In this document: positions 1-5,208 of the stretch, piece by piece
How positions within the stretch are numbered: position 1 is the first letter of the stretch
Layout: the number at the start of each line of letters is the position of its first letter
Origin: Streptococcaceae bacterium
GTDB taxonomy: Bacteria; Bacillota; Bacilli; Lactobacillales; Streptococcaceae
Assembly: GCA_902836505.1 (NCBI GenBank)
Contig: CADFQU010000089.1
Span: forward strand, 1-5,208
DNA: 5,208 bases
Reading direction: 5' to 3'
Translations under genes and position numbers: made by a program
Notes under the pieces: model-generated
Database searches by the model: none
Told to the model about the DNA's origin: nothing
The model's input: only the letters and a program-made list of their open reading frames with translations

Positions 1-555
1 GCTCTTCCCCTGTTGGTCGTTTCCCTCTGTCACCTGGACCTATGGTGGATTTGCTTGATCATTTTGCTAACTCATGCAGGGATTGATTACAGCAAGCCTT
101 GGGTGCAAAAACAATGGAAATTAACAAACTCATGGGCTTTTGCGCTGGATCAATTCTTGCATGTCGGTATCATTACTTGCCTTGTCCTTTTTGGAGCTAA
201 AAACGGCACTACCTATCTGCCTTTGGACAGTTTAAATCTAATTTTTTATGTCCTCCTAGCGGGGAAACCGACCAATATCGTCTTTAAAATTCTTTTTGCT
301 AAGTACCAGCCGACGATGGAGGATAAAATGGATACCATCACTGGGGCTGGTTCTATGATTGGCTTCTTAGAGCGGTTGATTATCGGTGCCTGTCTCGTCT
401 ACGGCCAATTTTCTTCGATCGGCCTGGTCTTTACGGCCAAATCCATTGCCCGCTACAATAAAATTTCGGAGAATCCAGCCTTCGCAGAGTATTATTTAAT
501 CGGGTCCTTGTTCAGTATCCTATCAGCCCTCTTTGCTGCTTGGTTGTGTTTATAG
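1..555 (+). CDS. DUF3307-family integral membrane protein, C-terminal part (5'-truncated by window edge)
   Basis: The reading frame is open from base 1 to the TAG at 553-555, giving 184 residues. A TTG at base 13 could be read as a start, but the frame continues upstream without a stop, and the short hydrophobic stretch before it suggests the N-terminus lies outside the window. The sequence is strongly hydrophobic, with likely membrane segments near residues 14-28, 50-66, 76-88, 121-144 and 163-182. Features I associate with DUF3307 proteins are the early motif THAGIDYSKP (residues 24-33), a DQFLH motif at 50-54, AGKPTN in the middle, and a conserved-looking end with LER (123-125), GQFSSIGLVFTAKSIAR and FAEYYLIGSL. 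Biochemical function is unknown. In streptococci such proteins are, as I recall, often encoded beside SatD-type proteins (the acid-tolerance sat locus), but no partner is visible here. Family assignment is fairly confident; the sat link is speculative. The gene is closed by its own terminator. Confidence 0.8.
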   Translation, partial: ALPLLVVSLCHLDLWWICLIILLTHAGIDYSKPWVQKQWKLTNSWAFALDQFLHVGIITCLVLFGAKNGTTYLPLDSLNLIFYVLLAGKPTNIVFKILFAKYQPTMEDKMDTITGAGSMIGFLERLIIGACLVYGQFSSIGLVFTAKSIARYNKISENPAFAEYYLIGSLFSILSALFAAWLCL

Positions 556-580
556 GAAAACAACTAACAGTCGATAGACC

Positions 581-611
581 AGACAGGAAGGAAAGCCCTC
601 CCTGTCTTTTT
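581..611 (+). terminator. Rho-independent terminator after the DUF3307 gene
   Basis: AGACAGG (581-587) pairs with CCTGTCT (601-607). After one A-C mismatch there are three further pairs and a small AAAGC loop. A run of five T (607-611) follows. It lies 25 nt after the stop codon and separates this gene from trmFO. Confidence 0.75.
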
Positions 612-622
612 ACTTGGCTTTC

Positions 623-631
623 TGGTATAAT
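623..631 (+). promoter_or_regulatory. Extended -10 sigma-A promoter for trmFO
   Basis: A perfect TATAAT (626-631) is preceded by TGG, giving the extended -10 form TGnTATAAT. At a 17-nt spacing the -35 position is TGTCTT (603-608), a poor match, so the promoter probably relies on the extended -10. Transcription should start near 638, leaving a leader of about 75 nt before trmFO. The -35 position lies inside the 3' arm of the upstream terminator. Confidence 0.75.
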
Positions 632-660
632 GGACCAAGTAGAAAATTAGAAAGATTTGA

Positions 661-696
661 GGGTGTCTAACAGTCCAGTGGGGTGTTTGGATACCC
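661..696 (+). promoter_or_regulatory. trmFO mRNA leader with two competing hairpins
   Basis: GGGTGT (681-686) can pair with ATACCC (691-696) around a TTGG tetraloop. An almost identical upstream copy, GGGTGTC (661-667), can instead pair with GATACCC (690-696). The shared 3' arm ends one base before the ATGAGG ribosome-binding region. The pairing is read directly from sequence, including one G-U pair in each stem. A regulatory role is only a possibility. Confidence 0.35.
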
Positions 697-713
697 AATG
701 AGGTATTAGTGTC

Positions 714-2048
714 ATGTCTCAATCTTATATCAATGTTATCGGTGCGGGCCTTGCTGGCTCGGAAGCAGCTTACCAGATTGCCCAACAGGGAATTCCTGTA
801 AAGCTCTATGAAATGCGTGGGGTCAAATCCACTCCGCAACACAAAACAGACAACTTTGCTGAGTTAGTTTGTTCGAACTCTCTTCGTGGGGATTCGTTAA
901 CCAATGCTGTTGGTCTCCTCAAGGAAGAAATGCGTCGTCTTGGTTCTGTCATTCTGGAGGCAGCTGAAGCAACTCGAGTGCCGGCCGGTGGAGCACTCGC
1001 TGTGGATCGCGAAGGCTTTGCTAAGCGGGTAACAGAGAAGGTGTCCCAACACCCTCTGATTGAAGTAATTCGTGATGAAATCACGGAATTGCCGACAGAT
1101 GCTATCACAGTGGTCGCAACGGGTCCCCTAACCAGCGATGCCTTGGCGGAAAAGATTCATGCGCTAAATGGTGGGGATGGTTTCTACTTCTACGATGCAG
1201 CAGCTCCAATTATCGATGTCAATACTGTCGATATGAGTAAGGTTTATCTTAAGTCTCGCTATGACAAAGGAGAAGCGGCTTATCTCAACTGTCCCATGAC
1301 CAAACAAGAGTTTACGGACTTCCATGAGGCTTTGGTAAATGCGGAAGAAGCTCCGCTCAACTCTTTTGAAAAAGAAAAGTATTTCGAAGGTTGTATGCCA
1401 ATTGAAGTCATGGCCAAACGAGGCATCAAAACCATGCTCTATGGTCCTATGAAACCAGTTGGTCTAGAATATCCAGATGACTACAAAGGACCTCGTGATG
1501 GGGAGTTTAAGACACCCTATGCGGTAGTCCAATTGCGCCAAGACAATGCGGCTGCTAGCCTCTACAATATCGTTGGCTTCCAAACTCACCTTAAATGGGG
1601 CGAGCAAAAGCGGGTCTTCCAAATGATTCCAGGTTTAGAAAATGCGGAGTTTGTGAGATATGGAGTCATGCACCGCAACTCTTACATGGACTCTCCAAAT
1701 CTCCTTGAGCAGACTTACCGTTCTAAGAAACAACCAAACCTCTTCTTTGCAGGTCAAATGACAGGAGTAGAGGGCTATGTCGAATCAGCTGCCTCAGGTT
1801 TAGTTGCCGGGATCAATGCGGCACGTCTCTTCAAAGGCGAGGAAGCAGCCATTTTCCCAGAAACAACAGCCATCGGAAGTCTGGCTCACTATATTACCCA
1901 TGCCGATAGCAAGCATTTCCAGCCCATGAATGTCAACTTTGGAATTATTAAAGAGCTAGATGGTCCACGCATTCGGGATAAAAAGGAACGTTACGAGAAA
2001 ATTGCCGAACGTTCTTTACAAGATCTGGCAACATTTATTGGAAAATAA
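714..2048 (+). CDS. trmFO: TrmFO: methylenetetrahydrofolate--tRNA-(uracil-5-)-methyltransferase
   Basis: Cytoplasmic flavoprotein that methylates U54 in the T-loop of tRNA to 5-methyluridine (ribothymidine), taking carbon from 5,10-methylenetetrahydrofolate and using reduced FAD. The 444-residue product has the usual full length of the family. An N-terminal dinucleotide-binding fold is shown by GAGLAG (residues 10-15) and E33 after the second strand. The conserved CSNSLRGD segment starts at C53, and a second conserved cysteine is C227 in [15 protein letters not shown]. They correspond to C53 and C226 of the Bacillus subtilis enzyme. The C-terminal FAD-binding segment [12 protein letters not shown] lies near 344-355. 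The ATG at 714 is chosen because the protein begins directly before the Rossmann strand, TGAGG (699-703) sits 10 nt upstream, and an upstream ATG at 698 reads only three codons. It forms a single-gene unit between two terminators. An older name for the family is Gid; it is related to MnmG/GidA but much shorter. Confidence 0.97.
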   Translation: MSQSYINVIGAGLAGSEAAYQIAQQGIPVKLYEMRGVKSTPQHKTDNFAELVCSNSLRGDSLTNAVGLLKEEMRRLGSVILEAAEATRVPAGGALAVDREGFAKRVTEKVSQHPLIEVIRDEITELPTDAITVVATGPLTSDALAEKIHALNGGDGFYFYDAAAPIIDVNTVDMSKVYLKSRYDKGEAAYLNCPMTKQEFTDFHEALVNAEEAPLNSFEKEKYFEGCMPIEVMAKRGIKTMLYGPMKPVGLEYPDDYKGPRDGEFKTPYAVVQLRQDNAAASLYNIVGFQTHLKWGEQKRVFQMIPGLENAEFVRYGVMHRNSYMDSPNLLEQTYRSKKQPNLFFAGQMTGVEGYVESAASGLVAGINAARLFKGEEAAIFPETTAIGSLAHYITHADSKHFQPMNVNFGIIKELDGPRIRDKKERYEKIAERSLQDLATFIGK

Positions 2049-2059
2049 AGTCAATTAAT

Positions 2060-2089
2060 GAAAAAGTTTGGAGAAATCCAGACTTTTTC
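2060..2089 (+). terminator. Rho-independent terminator after trmFO
   Basis: A 12-bp stem with one T-G wobble pairs 2060-2071 with 2078-2089 around the loop AGAAAT. The outer part is A5 against T5, so the upstream A-tract and downstream T-tract extend the GC-containing core. The near symmetry could let it work from either side, although no gene on the minus strand needs it. It begins 11 nt after the trmFO stop. Confidence 0.8.
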
Positions 2090-2098
2090 TTATAAAAA

Positions 2099-2107
2099 TG
2101 GTATAAT
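2099..2107 (+). promoter_or_regulatory. Extended -10 promoter of the hydrolase/ATP-grasp operon
   Basis: TGG followed by a perfect TATAAT (2102-2107) forms an extended -10. The -35 position at 17-nt spacing is CAGACT (2079-2084), which keeps only the central GAC and lies within the 3' arm of the trmFO terminator. Expected transcript start is near 2114, about 30 nt before the first ATG. Confidence 0.72.
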
Positions 2108-2142
2108 GAATAAAAATTTAGAATATAGAGAGTTTTCTGACA

Positions 2143-2970
2143 ATGAATAAATCCTACTTTTATTTAGAGATGAAGACACACGAGTTGAAAGTGCCTTATA
2201 CCGGAAAACTCCGTCGTGTGCGAGTCTTATTACCTAAAAATTATGAAACAGATACTGATCGGCGCTACCCCGTAGTTTATTTCCATGATGGGCAAAATGT
2301 CTTCTATAGCAAGGAAGCCTATGTAGGTCACTCTTGGAAAGTCATTCCAGCCATTAAGCGAAATCCTGACATTAGTCGTATGATTGTCGTTGCCATTGAC
2401 AATGATGGCATGCAACGGATGAACGAATACTCTGCCTGGAAGTACAAGGAATCCAATATTCCTGGTATGCAATTTGGTGGCAAGGGCATCGAGTATGGGG
2501 AGTTTGTCATGGAGGTCGTCAAACCTTTTATCGATCAAGAATATCGAACGCTTGCTGATCGAGAACATACAGCTATGATTGGATCTTCGTTAGGCGGTAA
2601 CATCACACAATTTTTGGGCCTAGAGTACCAAGATCAAATCGGTTGTCTGGGAGTCTTCTCCTCTGCCAACTGGTTGCATCAAGAAGCCTTTGATCGCTAT
2701 ATCGAGCGTAAGAACTTGTATCCAGATCAACGTATATACATCTATGTAGGGACTGAAGAGGCAGATGATACTGATAAAACGTTAATGGCTGGGAATATCA
2801 AGCAAGCCTATATAGACTCATCTCTTCGTTATTACCATGATGTTATTCAACAAGGAGTTGCTTTAGAGAATATCGCCATTCGGATTCAATCTGGGGCGAT
2901 CCACCATGAAGAAGCCTGGGCTGAACATCTACCAGAATGCCTTCGCTTTTTGGCAGAAAAATGGGATTAA
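2143..2970 (+). CDS. Putative serine esterase, alpha/beta-hydrolase of the Esterase D family (PF00756-like)
   Basis: The 275-residue product has no signal peptide or membrane segment, so it is probably cytoplasmic. The N-terminal strand pattern (RRVRVLLP near 24-31, then YPVVYFHDGQNVF near 42-54) is typical of Esterase D/antigen 85-type hydrolases. The nucleophile elbow is GSSLGG (147-152), making S149 the likely nucleophile. The catalytic histidine is probably H254 in GAIHHEEAW, because the family pattern places a tryptophan five residues later (W259). The acid is likely among E206, D208 and D209 after the strand YIYVGTEE. The ATG at 2143 follows an AGAGAG ribosome site (2127-2132) with 10-nt spacing; a later ATG at 2170 has no adequately spaced site. 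It is the first gene of a three-gene unit, 39 nt before a second hydrolase. Substrate is unknown: ester, thioester or small amide are all possible. It is not obviously secreted or a lipase. Confidence 0.85.
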   Translation: MNKSYFYLEMKTHELKVPYTGKLRRVRVLLPKNYETDTDRRYPVVYFHDGQNVFYSKEAYVGHSWKVIPAIKRNPDISRMIVVAIDNDGMQRMNEYSAWKYKESNIPGMQFGGKGIEYGEFVMEVVKPFIDQEYRTLADREHTAMIGSSLGGNITQFLGLEYQDQIGCLGVFSSANWLHQEAFDRYIERKNLYPDQRIYIYVGTEEADDTDKTLMAGNIKQAYIDSSLRYYHDVIQQGVALENIAIRIQSGAIHHEEAWAEHLPECLRFLAEKWD

Positions 2971-3009
2971 TAATCTTAAAGTAAATATATAAAGAGAAAG
3001 AGGGAACTT

Positions 3010-3750
3010 ATGAATATTGAACATTTAAGCCACTGGAGTGGCCAACTTAACCGCGAAATGTATCTAAACCGCTATGGTCATGCGGGGATTCCTATTGTGG
3101 TCTTCGCTTCATCTGGTGGAAGCCATAATGAGTACTATGACTTCGGTATGATTGATGCTTGTGCTCAGTTTATCGAAGAAGGACGGGTTCAATTTTTCAC
3201 CCTTTCAAGTGTCGATAGTGAGAGCTGGCTTTGTGATTGGAAAAACCCTCACGATCGGGCAGAGATGCACCGTGCCTATGAACGCTATGTGATTGAAGAG
3301 GCCGTTCCTTTCATCAAGCACAAAACAGGTTGGTTTGACCCAATGATGACAACTGGCTGCTCTATGGGAGCTTACCACGCGCTCAATTTCTTCTTGCAAC
3401 ACCCAGATGTCTTCAACAAAGTCATTGCCTTGAGTGGTGTTTACGACGCTCGTTTCTTTGTTGGTGAGTTTGGAGGAGATGAAGCAATTTACCAAAACTC
3501 TCCGTCTGATTATATTTGGCATCAAAATGACGGTTGGTTTATCGATTGTTACCGTCAGGCCGAAATTGTCATCTGTACAGGTCTTGGAGCTTGGGAACAG
3601 GATGGACTTCCATCCTTCTACAAATTGAAGGAAGCCTTTGATCATAAAAACATTCCTGCTTGGTTTGCTGAGTGGGGCCACGATGTAGCCCATGATTGGG
3701 AATGGTGGCGGAAGCAAATGCCATACTTCTTAGGACAAATGTATCTATAA
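3010..3750 (+). CDS. Second putative esterase, alpha/beta-hydrolase of the Esterase D family
   Basis: The 246-residue product lacks a signal peptide. The elbow GCSMGAYHA (from residue 116) marks S118 as the nucleophile. Near the C-terminus, GHDVAHDWEWWRKQMPYF fits the family His pattern: H228 is followed by W233 and R234 as in H-D-W-x-x-W-R. The acid may be E196 or D198 in TGLGAWEQDG. An early SSGGSHNEYYDFGM segment (34-47) may form the oxyanion and substrate region. Compared with the preceding hydrolase the two share only fold-level motifs (GxSxG, His-x4-Trp), so this is not a recent tandem duplication; two different activities are likely. The ATG has a good ribosome site, GAGG at 3000-3003, six nt away. 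It is translated from the same transcript as its neighbours, since no terminator or clear promoter is seen in the 39-nt gap. Substrate unknown. Confidence 0.85.
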   Translation: MNIEHLSHWSGQLNREMYLNRYGHAGIPIVVFASSGGSHNEYYDFGMIDACAQFIEEGRVQFFTLSSVDSESWLCDWKNPHDRAEMHRAYERYVIEEAVPFIKHKTGWFDPMMTTGCSMGAYHALNFFLQHPDVFNKVIALSGVYDARFFVGEFGGDEAIYQNSPSDYIWHQNDGWFIDCYRQAEIVICTGLGAWEQDGLPSFYKLKEAFDHKNIPAWFAEWGHDVAHDWEWWRKQMPYFLGQMYL

Positions 3751-3758
3751 GTCAAAAT

Positions 3759-3765
3759 GGAGGAG
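3759..3765 (+). promoter_or_regulatory. Ribosome binding site that decides the ATP-grasp start
   Basis: GGAGGAG is a near-perfect Shine-Dalgarno sequence six nt before the ATG at 3772. An in-frame ATG at 3757 overlaps this site and would add MEETS, residues that are simply the translated ribosome site. The downstream ATG is therefore preferred. Confidence 0.85.
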
Positions 3766-3771
3766 ACCTCA

Positions 3772-4938
3772 ATGAATTATCTTGTTATTTCACCTTATTA
3801 TCCACAAAATTTCCAGCAATTCACCATTGAGTTGGCCAACAAAGGAATCACTGTCTTGGGGATCGGCCAAGAGCCTTACGAGCAGTTAGACGAACCTTTG
3901 CGCAACAGTTTGACAGAGTATTTCCGTGTAGAAAATATGGAAGACTTGGATGAAGTGAAGCGTGCAGCTGCCTTCCTGTTCTATAAACATGGGCCAATCG
4001 ATCGCATCGAATCTCACAATGAATACTGGTTGGAATTGGATGCGGCACTTCGTGAGCAATTCAATGTCTTTGGGGCTAAACCAAAAGATTTAAAGAAAAC
4101 CAAGTTTAAATCAGAAATGAAGAAACTCTTCAAGAAAGCAGGAGTTCCTGTCGTTCCTGGTGCTGTGGTCAAAGCGGAAAAAGATATCGACAAGGCTGTG
4201 AAGAAGATTGGTTTGCCATTGATTGCCAAGCCTGATAACGGAGTAGGAGCGGCAGCGACCTTTAAAATTGAAACTCCAGAAGATGTGAATCGTTTCAAAG
4301 CTGAATGGGATGGACATACTGAATACTTTTTTGAGAAATTTGTTCTTTCCAGTGAAATCTGTACCTTTGATGGTTTAGTGGATCGAGATGGAAACATTGT
4401 CTTTTCAACTACTTTTGACTATGCCTATACACCACTTGACTTGATGCTCTACAAGATGGACAACTCTTATTATGTCCTCAAAGAGATGGATCCAAAATTG
4501 CGTCAGTACGGTGAAGCTATTGTTAAAGCCTTTGGCATGAAGGAACGTTTCTTCCACATTGAGTTCTTCCGTGATGGGGATGACTATATTGCAATCGAGT
4601 ACAATAACCGACCTGCAGGTGGATTTACGATCGATGTATACAATTATGCTCACTCCATCGACTTGTACCGTGGGTATGCAGCTATTGTAGCAGGAGAACC
4701 TTTCCCAGCTTCTGAATTTGAACCTCTTTATTGCTTGGCAACTTCACGCCGTGCTAATGCAGCCTATGTCCTTTCAGAGGAAGAAGTCTTGGCTAAATAC
4801 CAGCACCAATTCCGAGTGAAGAAGATCATGCCTGCAGCTTTTGCGGAGCTTCAAGGGGACTATCTCTACATGTTAACAACTCCAAGTCGTGAGGAATTGG
4901 AACAAATGATTCGTGACTTTGGTCAACGAGCTGAATAA
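3772..4938 (+). CDS. ATP-grasp domain ligase-like protein of unknown substrate
   Basis: The 388-residue protein from the ATG at 3772 has the three-part ATP-grasp layout. A pre-ATP-grasp Rossmann-like part covers about 1-105 (strand MNYLVISPYYP; ESHNEYWLELDAALRE near 80-95). ATP-grasp subdomains cover about 106-300, and a C-terminal lobe follows. K111 in TKFKSEMKKLF and K153 in LPLIAKPDNGVGA are the two expected nucleotide-binding lysines, with G157-VGA as the flexible loop and E188-K-F as the adenine hinge. E264, E276 and N278 (HIEFF, then EYNNRPAGG) are the metal ligands. Known relatives use ATP to activate a carboxylate as an acyl phosphate for attack by an amine. Such proteins are often labelled carbamoyl-phosphate synthase-like, but it is far shorter than CarB (about 1,060 residues with two ATP-grasp halves) and has no allosteric domain. 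An amino-acid or peptide ligase role is plausible, not shown. It is last in the operon, 21 nt after the second hydrolase. Confidence 0.88.
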   Translation: MNYLVISPYYPQNFQQFTIELANKGITVLGIGQEPYEQLDEPLRNSLTEYFRVENMEDLDEVKRAAAFLFYKHGPIDRIESHNEYWLELDAALREQFNVFGAKPKDLKKTKFKSEMKKLFKKAGVPVVPGAVVKAEKDIDKAVKKIGLPLIAKPDNGVGAAATFKIETPEDVNRFKAEWDGHTEYFFEKFVLSSEICTFDGLVDRDGNIVFSTTFDYAYTPLDLMLYKMDNSYYVLKEMDPKLRQYGEAIVKAFGMKERFFHIEFFRDGDDYIAIEYNNRPAGGFTIDVYNYAHSIDLYRGYAAIVAGEPFPASEFEPLYCLATSRRANAAYVLSEEEVLAKYQHQFRVKKIMPAAFAELQGDYLYMLTTPSREELEQMIRDFGQRAE

Positions 4939-4945
4939 AAGCGAG

Positions 4946-4974
4946 CCGATAGGTCTTTTCCTATCGGTTTTTTT
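4946..4974 (+). terminator. Rho-independent terminator of the hydrolase/ATP-grasp operon
   Basis: A perfect 8-bp stem, CCGATAGG (4946-4953) with CCTATCGG (4960-4967), encloses the loop TCTTTT and is followed by seven T (4968-4974). It starts 8 nt after the stop codon. This is the clearest terminator in the window and closes the transcription unit. Confidence 0.93.
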
Positions 4975-5036
4975 ATTCCTAAGTATCAATATTTTCTCAA
5001 TATATGACTTTGTGAATCTTTTATATAACAGTTGAA

Positions 5037-5068
5037 AAACTCTATTACACCAATGTTCTATAGAGTTT
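5037..5068 (+). repeat. Intergenic inverted repeat (9-bp stem)
   Basis: AAACTCTAT (5037-5045) is perfectly complementary to ATAGAGTTT (5060-5068). Within the 14-nt loop, ACA and TGT can pair around CCAA, extending the hairpin. No T-run follows immediately, so it is not a typical terminator. It ends 28 nt before the -35 box of the next gene, a position suited to an operator or to a small structured element. Confidence 0.5.
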
Positions 5069-5096
5069 GATTTGTGAAGATAATTGAGCATTTTTT

Positions 5097-5125
5097 TTGA
5101 CAGTGCTTTCAATTTTGGATAGAAT
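5097..5125 (+). promoter_or_regulatory. Near-consensus sigma-A promoter for the gene at the right edge
   Basis: TTGACA (5097-5102) and TAGAAT (5120-5125) are separated by exactly 17 nt, matching consensus at 11 of 12 positions. A run of eight T (5091-5098) overlaps the -35 box and may add curvature or UP-element-like strength. Transcription should begin near 5132, about 30 nt before the ATG at 5162. Confidence 0.85.
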
Positions 5126-5161
5126 AAGAGAGAATGAATAAATGCTAAGAAAGGCGAAATA

Positions 5162-5208
5162 ATGGCAACATTAGATAAAAGTATATTATTGGAAATGTTG
5201 AGTAAAAT
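5162..5208 (+). CDS. Unidentified protein, N-terminal fragment (3'-truncated by window edge)
   Basis: An ATG at 5162 opens a frame that stays open to the window end, giving 15 complete codons: MATLDKSILLEMLSK. AAAGG (5150-5154) sits 7 nt upstream as the ribosome site, and a near-consensus promoter lies about 40 nt upstream, so this is very probably a real gene start. The visible residues look like a soluble amphipathic helix and show no signal peptide. They are too few to assign a family. Confidence 0.7.
   Translation, partial: MATLDKSILLEMLSK

Noticed and set aside
698..709. Three-codon frame MRY directly before trmFO
   Set aside because: Its ATG overlaps the trmFO ribosome site and it lacks one of its own; too short to support.
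564..842. Minus-strand 92-codon frame across the terminator, promoter and trmFO start
   Set aside because: It runs antisense through a terminator, a promoter and the trmFO N-terminus; the translated sequence has no recognisable domain and the trmFO frame explains the coding part.
3205..3717. Minus-strand 170-codon frame inside the second hydrolase
   Set aside because: Longest shadow frame in the window, but it lies wholly inside a gene with clear catalytic motifs and shows no domain of its own.
3751..3771. Separate promoter for the ATP-grasp gene
   Set aside because: The 21-nt gap is filled by a ribosome site and has no -10-like hexamer; co-transcription is the simpler reading.
5007..5035. 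Possible ComE-type direct repeat (ACAGTTGA at 5028-5035 resembles the right half-site)
   Set aside because: The expected left half-site 12 nt upstream (ACTTTGTGA) matches the remembered consensus poorly, so a competence promoter is not supported.
4873..5112. Minus-strand 79-codon frame over the operon end and intergenic region
   Set aside because: It overlaps the ATP-grasp C-terminus, the strong terminator and the downstream -35 box; its basic, low-complexity product reflects AT-rich sequence rather than a protein.
5134..5148. Four-codon mini-frame MNKC in the leader of the edge gene
   Set aside because: It has only a weak AGAG-type site and no sign of attenuation such as codon runs or paired hairpins; most likely chance.

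Overview
This window looks like chromosome from a low-GC Gram-positive bacterium, most probably an oral (mitis/sanguinis-type) Streptococcus. The clues are the streptococcal character of the TrmFO and hydrolase sequences, the extended -10 promoters (TGGTATAATG occurs twice), AG-rich ribosome binding sites and short U-tailed terminators. The genus call rests on remembered family resemblance, not on a search. All real genes are on the + strand. I see no mobile element, CRISPR array, tRNA or rRNA.

Layout: (1) Bases 1-555 are the 3' part of a membrane protein gene of the DUF3307 family, closed by a terminator at 581-611. (2) A promoter (-10 at 626-631) and a leader of about 75 nt with alternative hairpins precede trmFO (714-2048), the folate- and FAD-dependent tRNA U54 methyltransferase. 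It ends in a 12-bp terminator hairpin at 2060-2089. (3) A new extended -10 promoter (2099-2107) drives a tight three-gene unit: two different cytoplasmic alpha/beta-hydrolases of the Esterase D type (2143-2970 and 3010-3750) and an ATP-grasp ligase-like protein (3772-4938). Gaps are 39 and 21 nt, with a strong terminator at 4946-4974. (4) A 223-bp intergenic stretch holds a 9-bp inverted repeat, a one-turn direct repeat and a near-consensus sigma-A promoter (TTGACA-N17-TAGAAT). These precede the first 15 codons of an unidentified gene running off the right edge.

How the genes may work together: trmFO is a stand-alone housekeeping RNA-modification gene. The hydrolase-hydrolase-ligase unit is the least explained part. 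It has its own promoter and terminator, the recognisable catalytic motifs are intact, and no substrate is evident. An ATP-grasp enzyme that activates a carboxylate, made with two serine hydrolases that could cleave or transfer acyl groups, suggests a small pathway making or recycling an amide- or ester-linked metabolite. That is inference. The usual label for such an ATP-grasp protein, 'carbamoyl-phosphate synthase-like', is not supported by its size or architecture.
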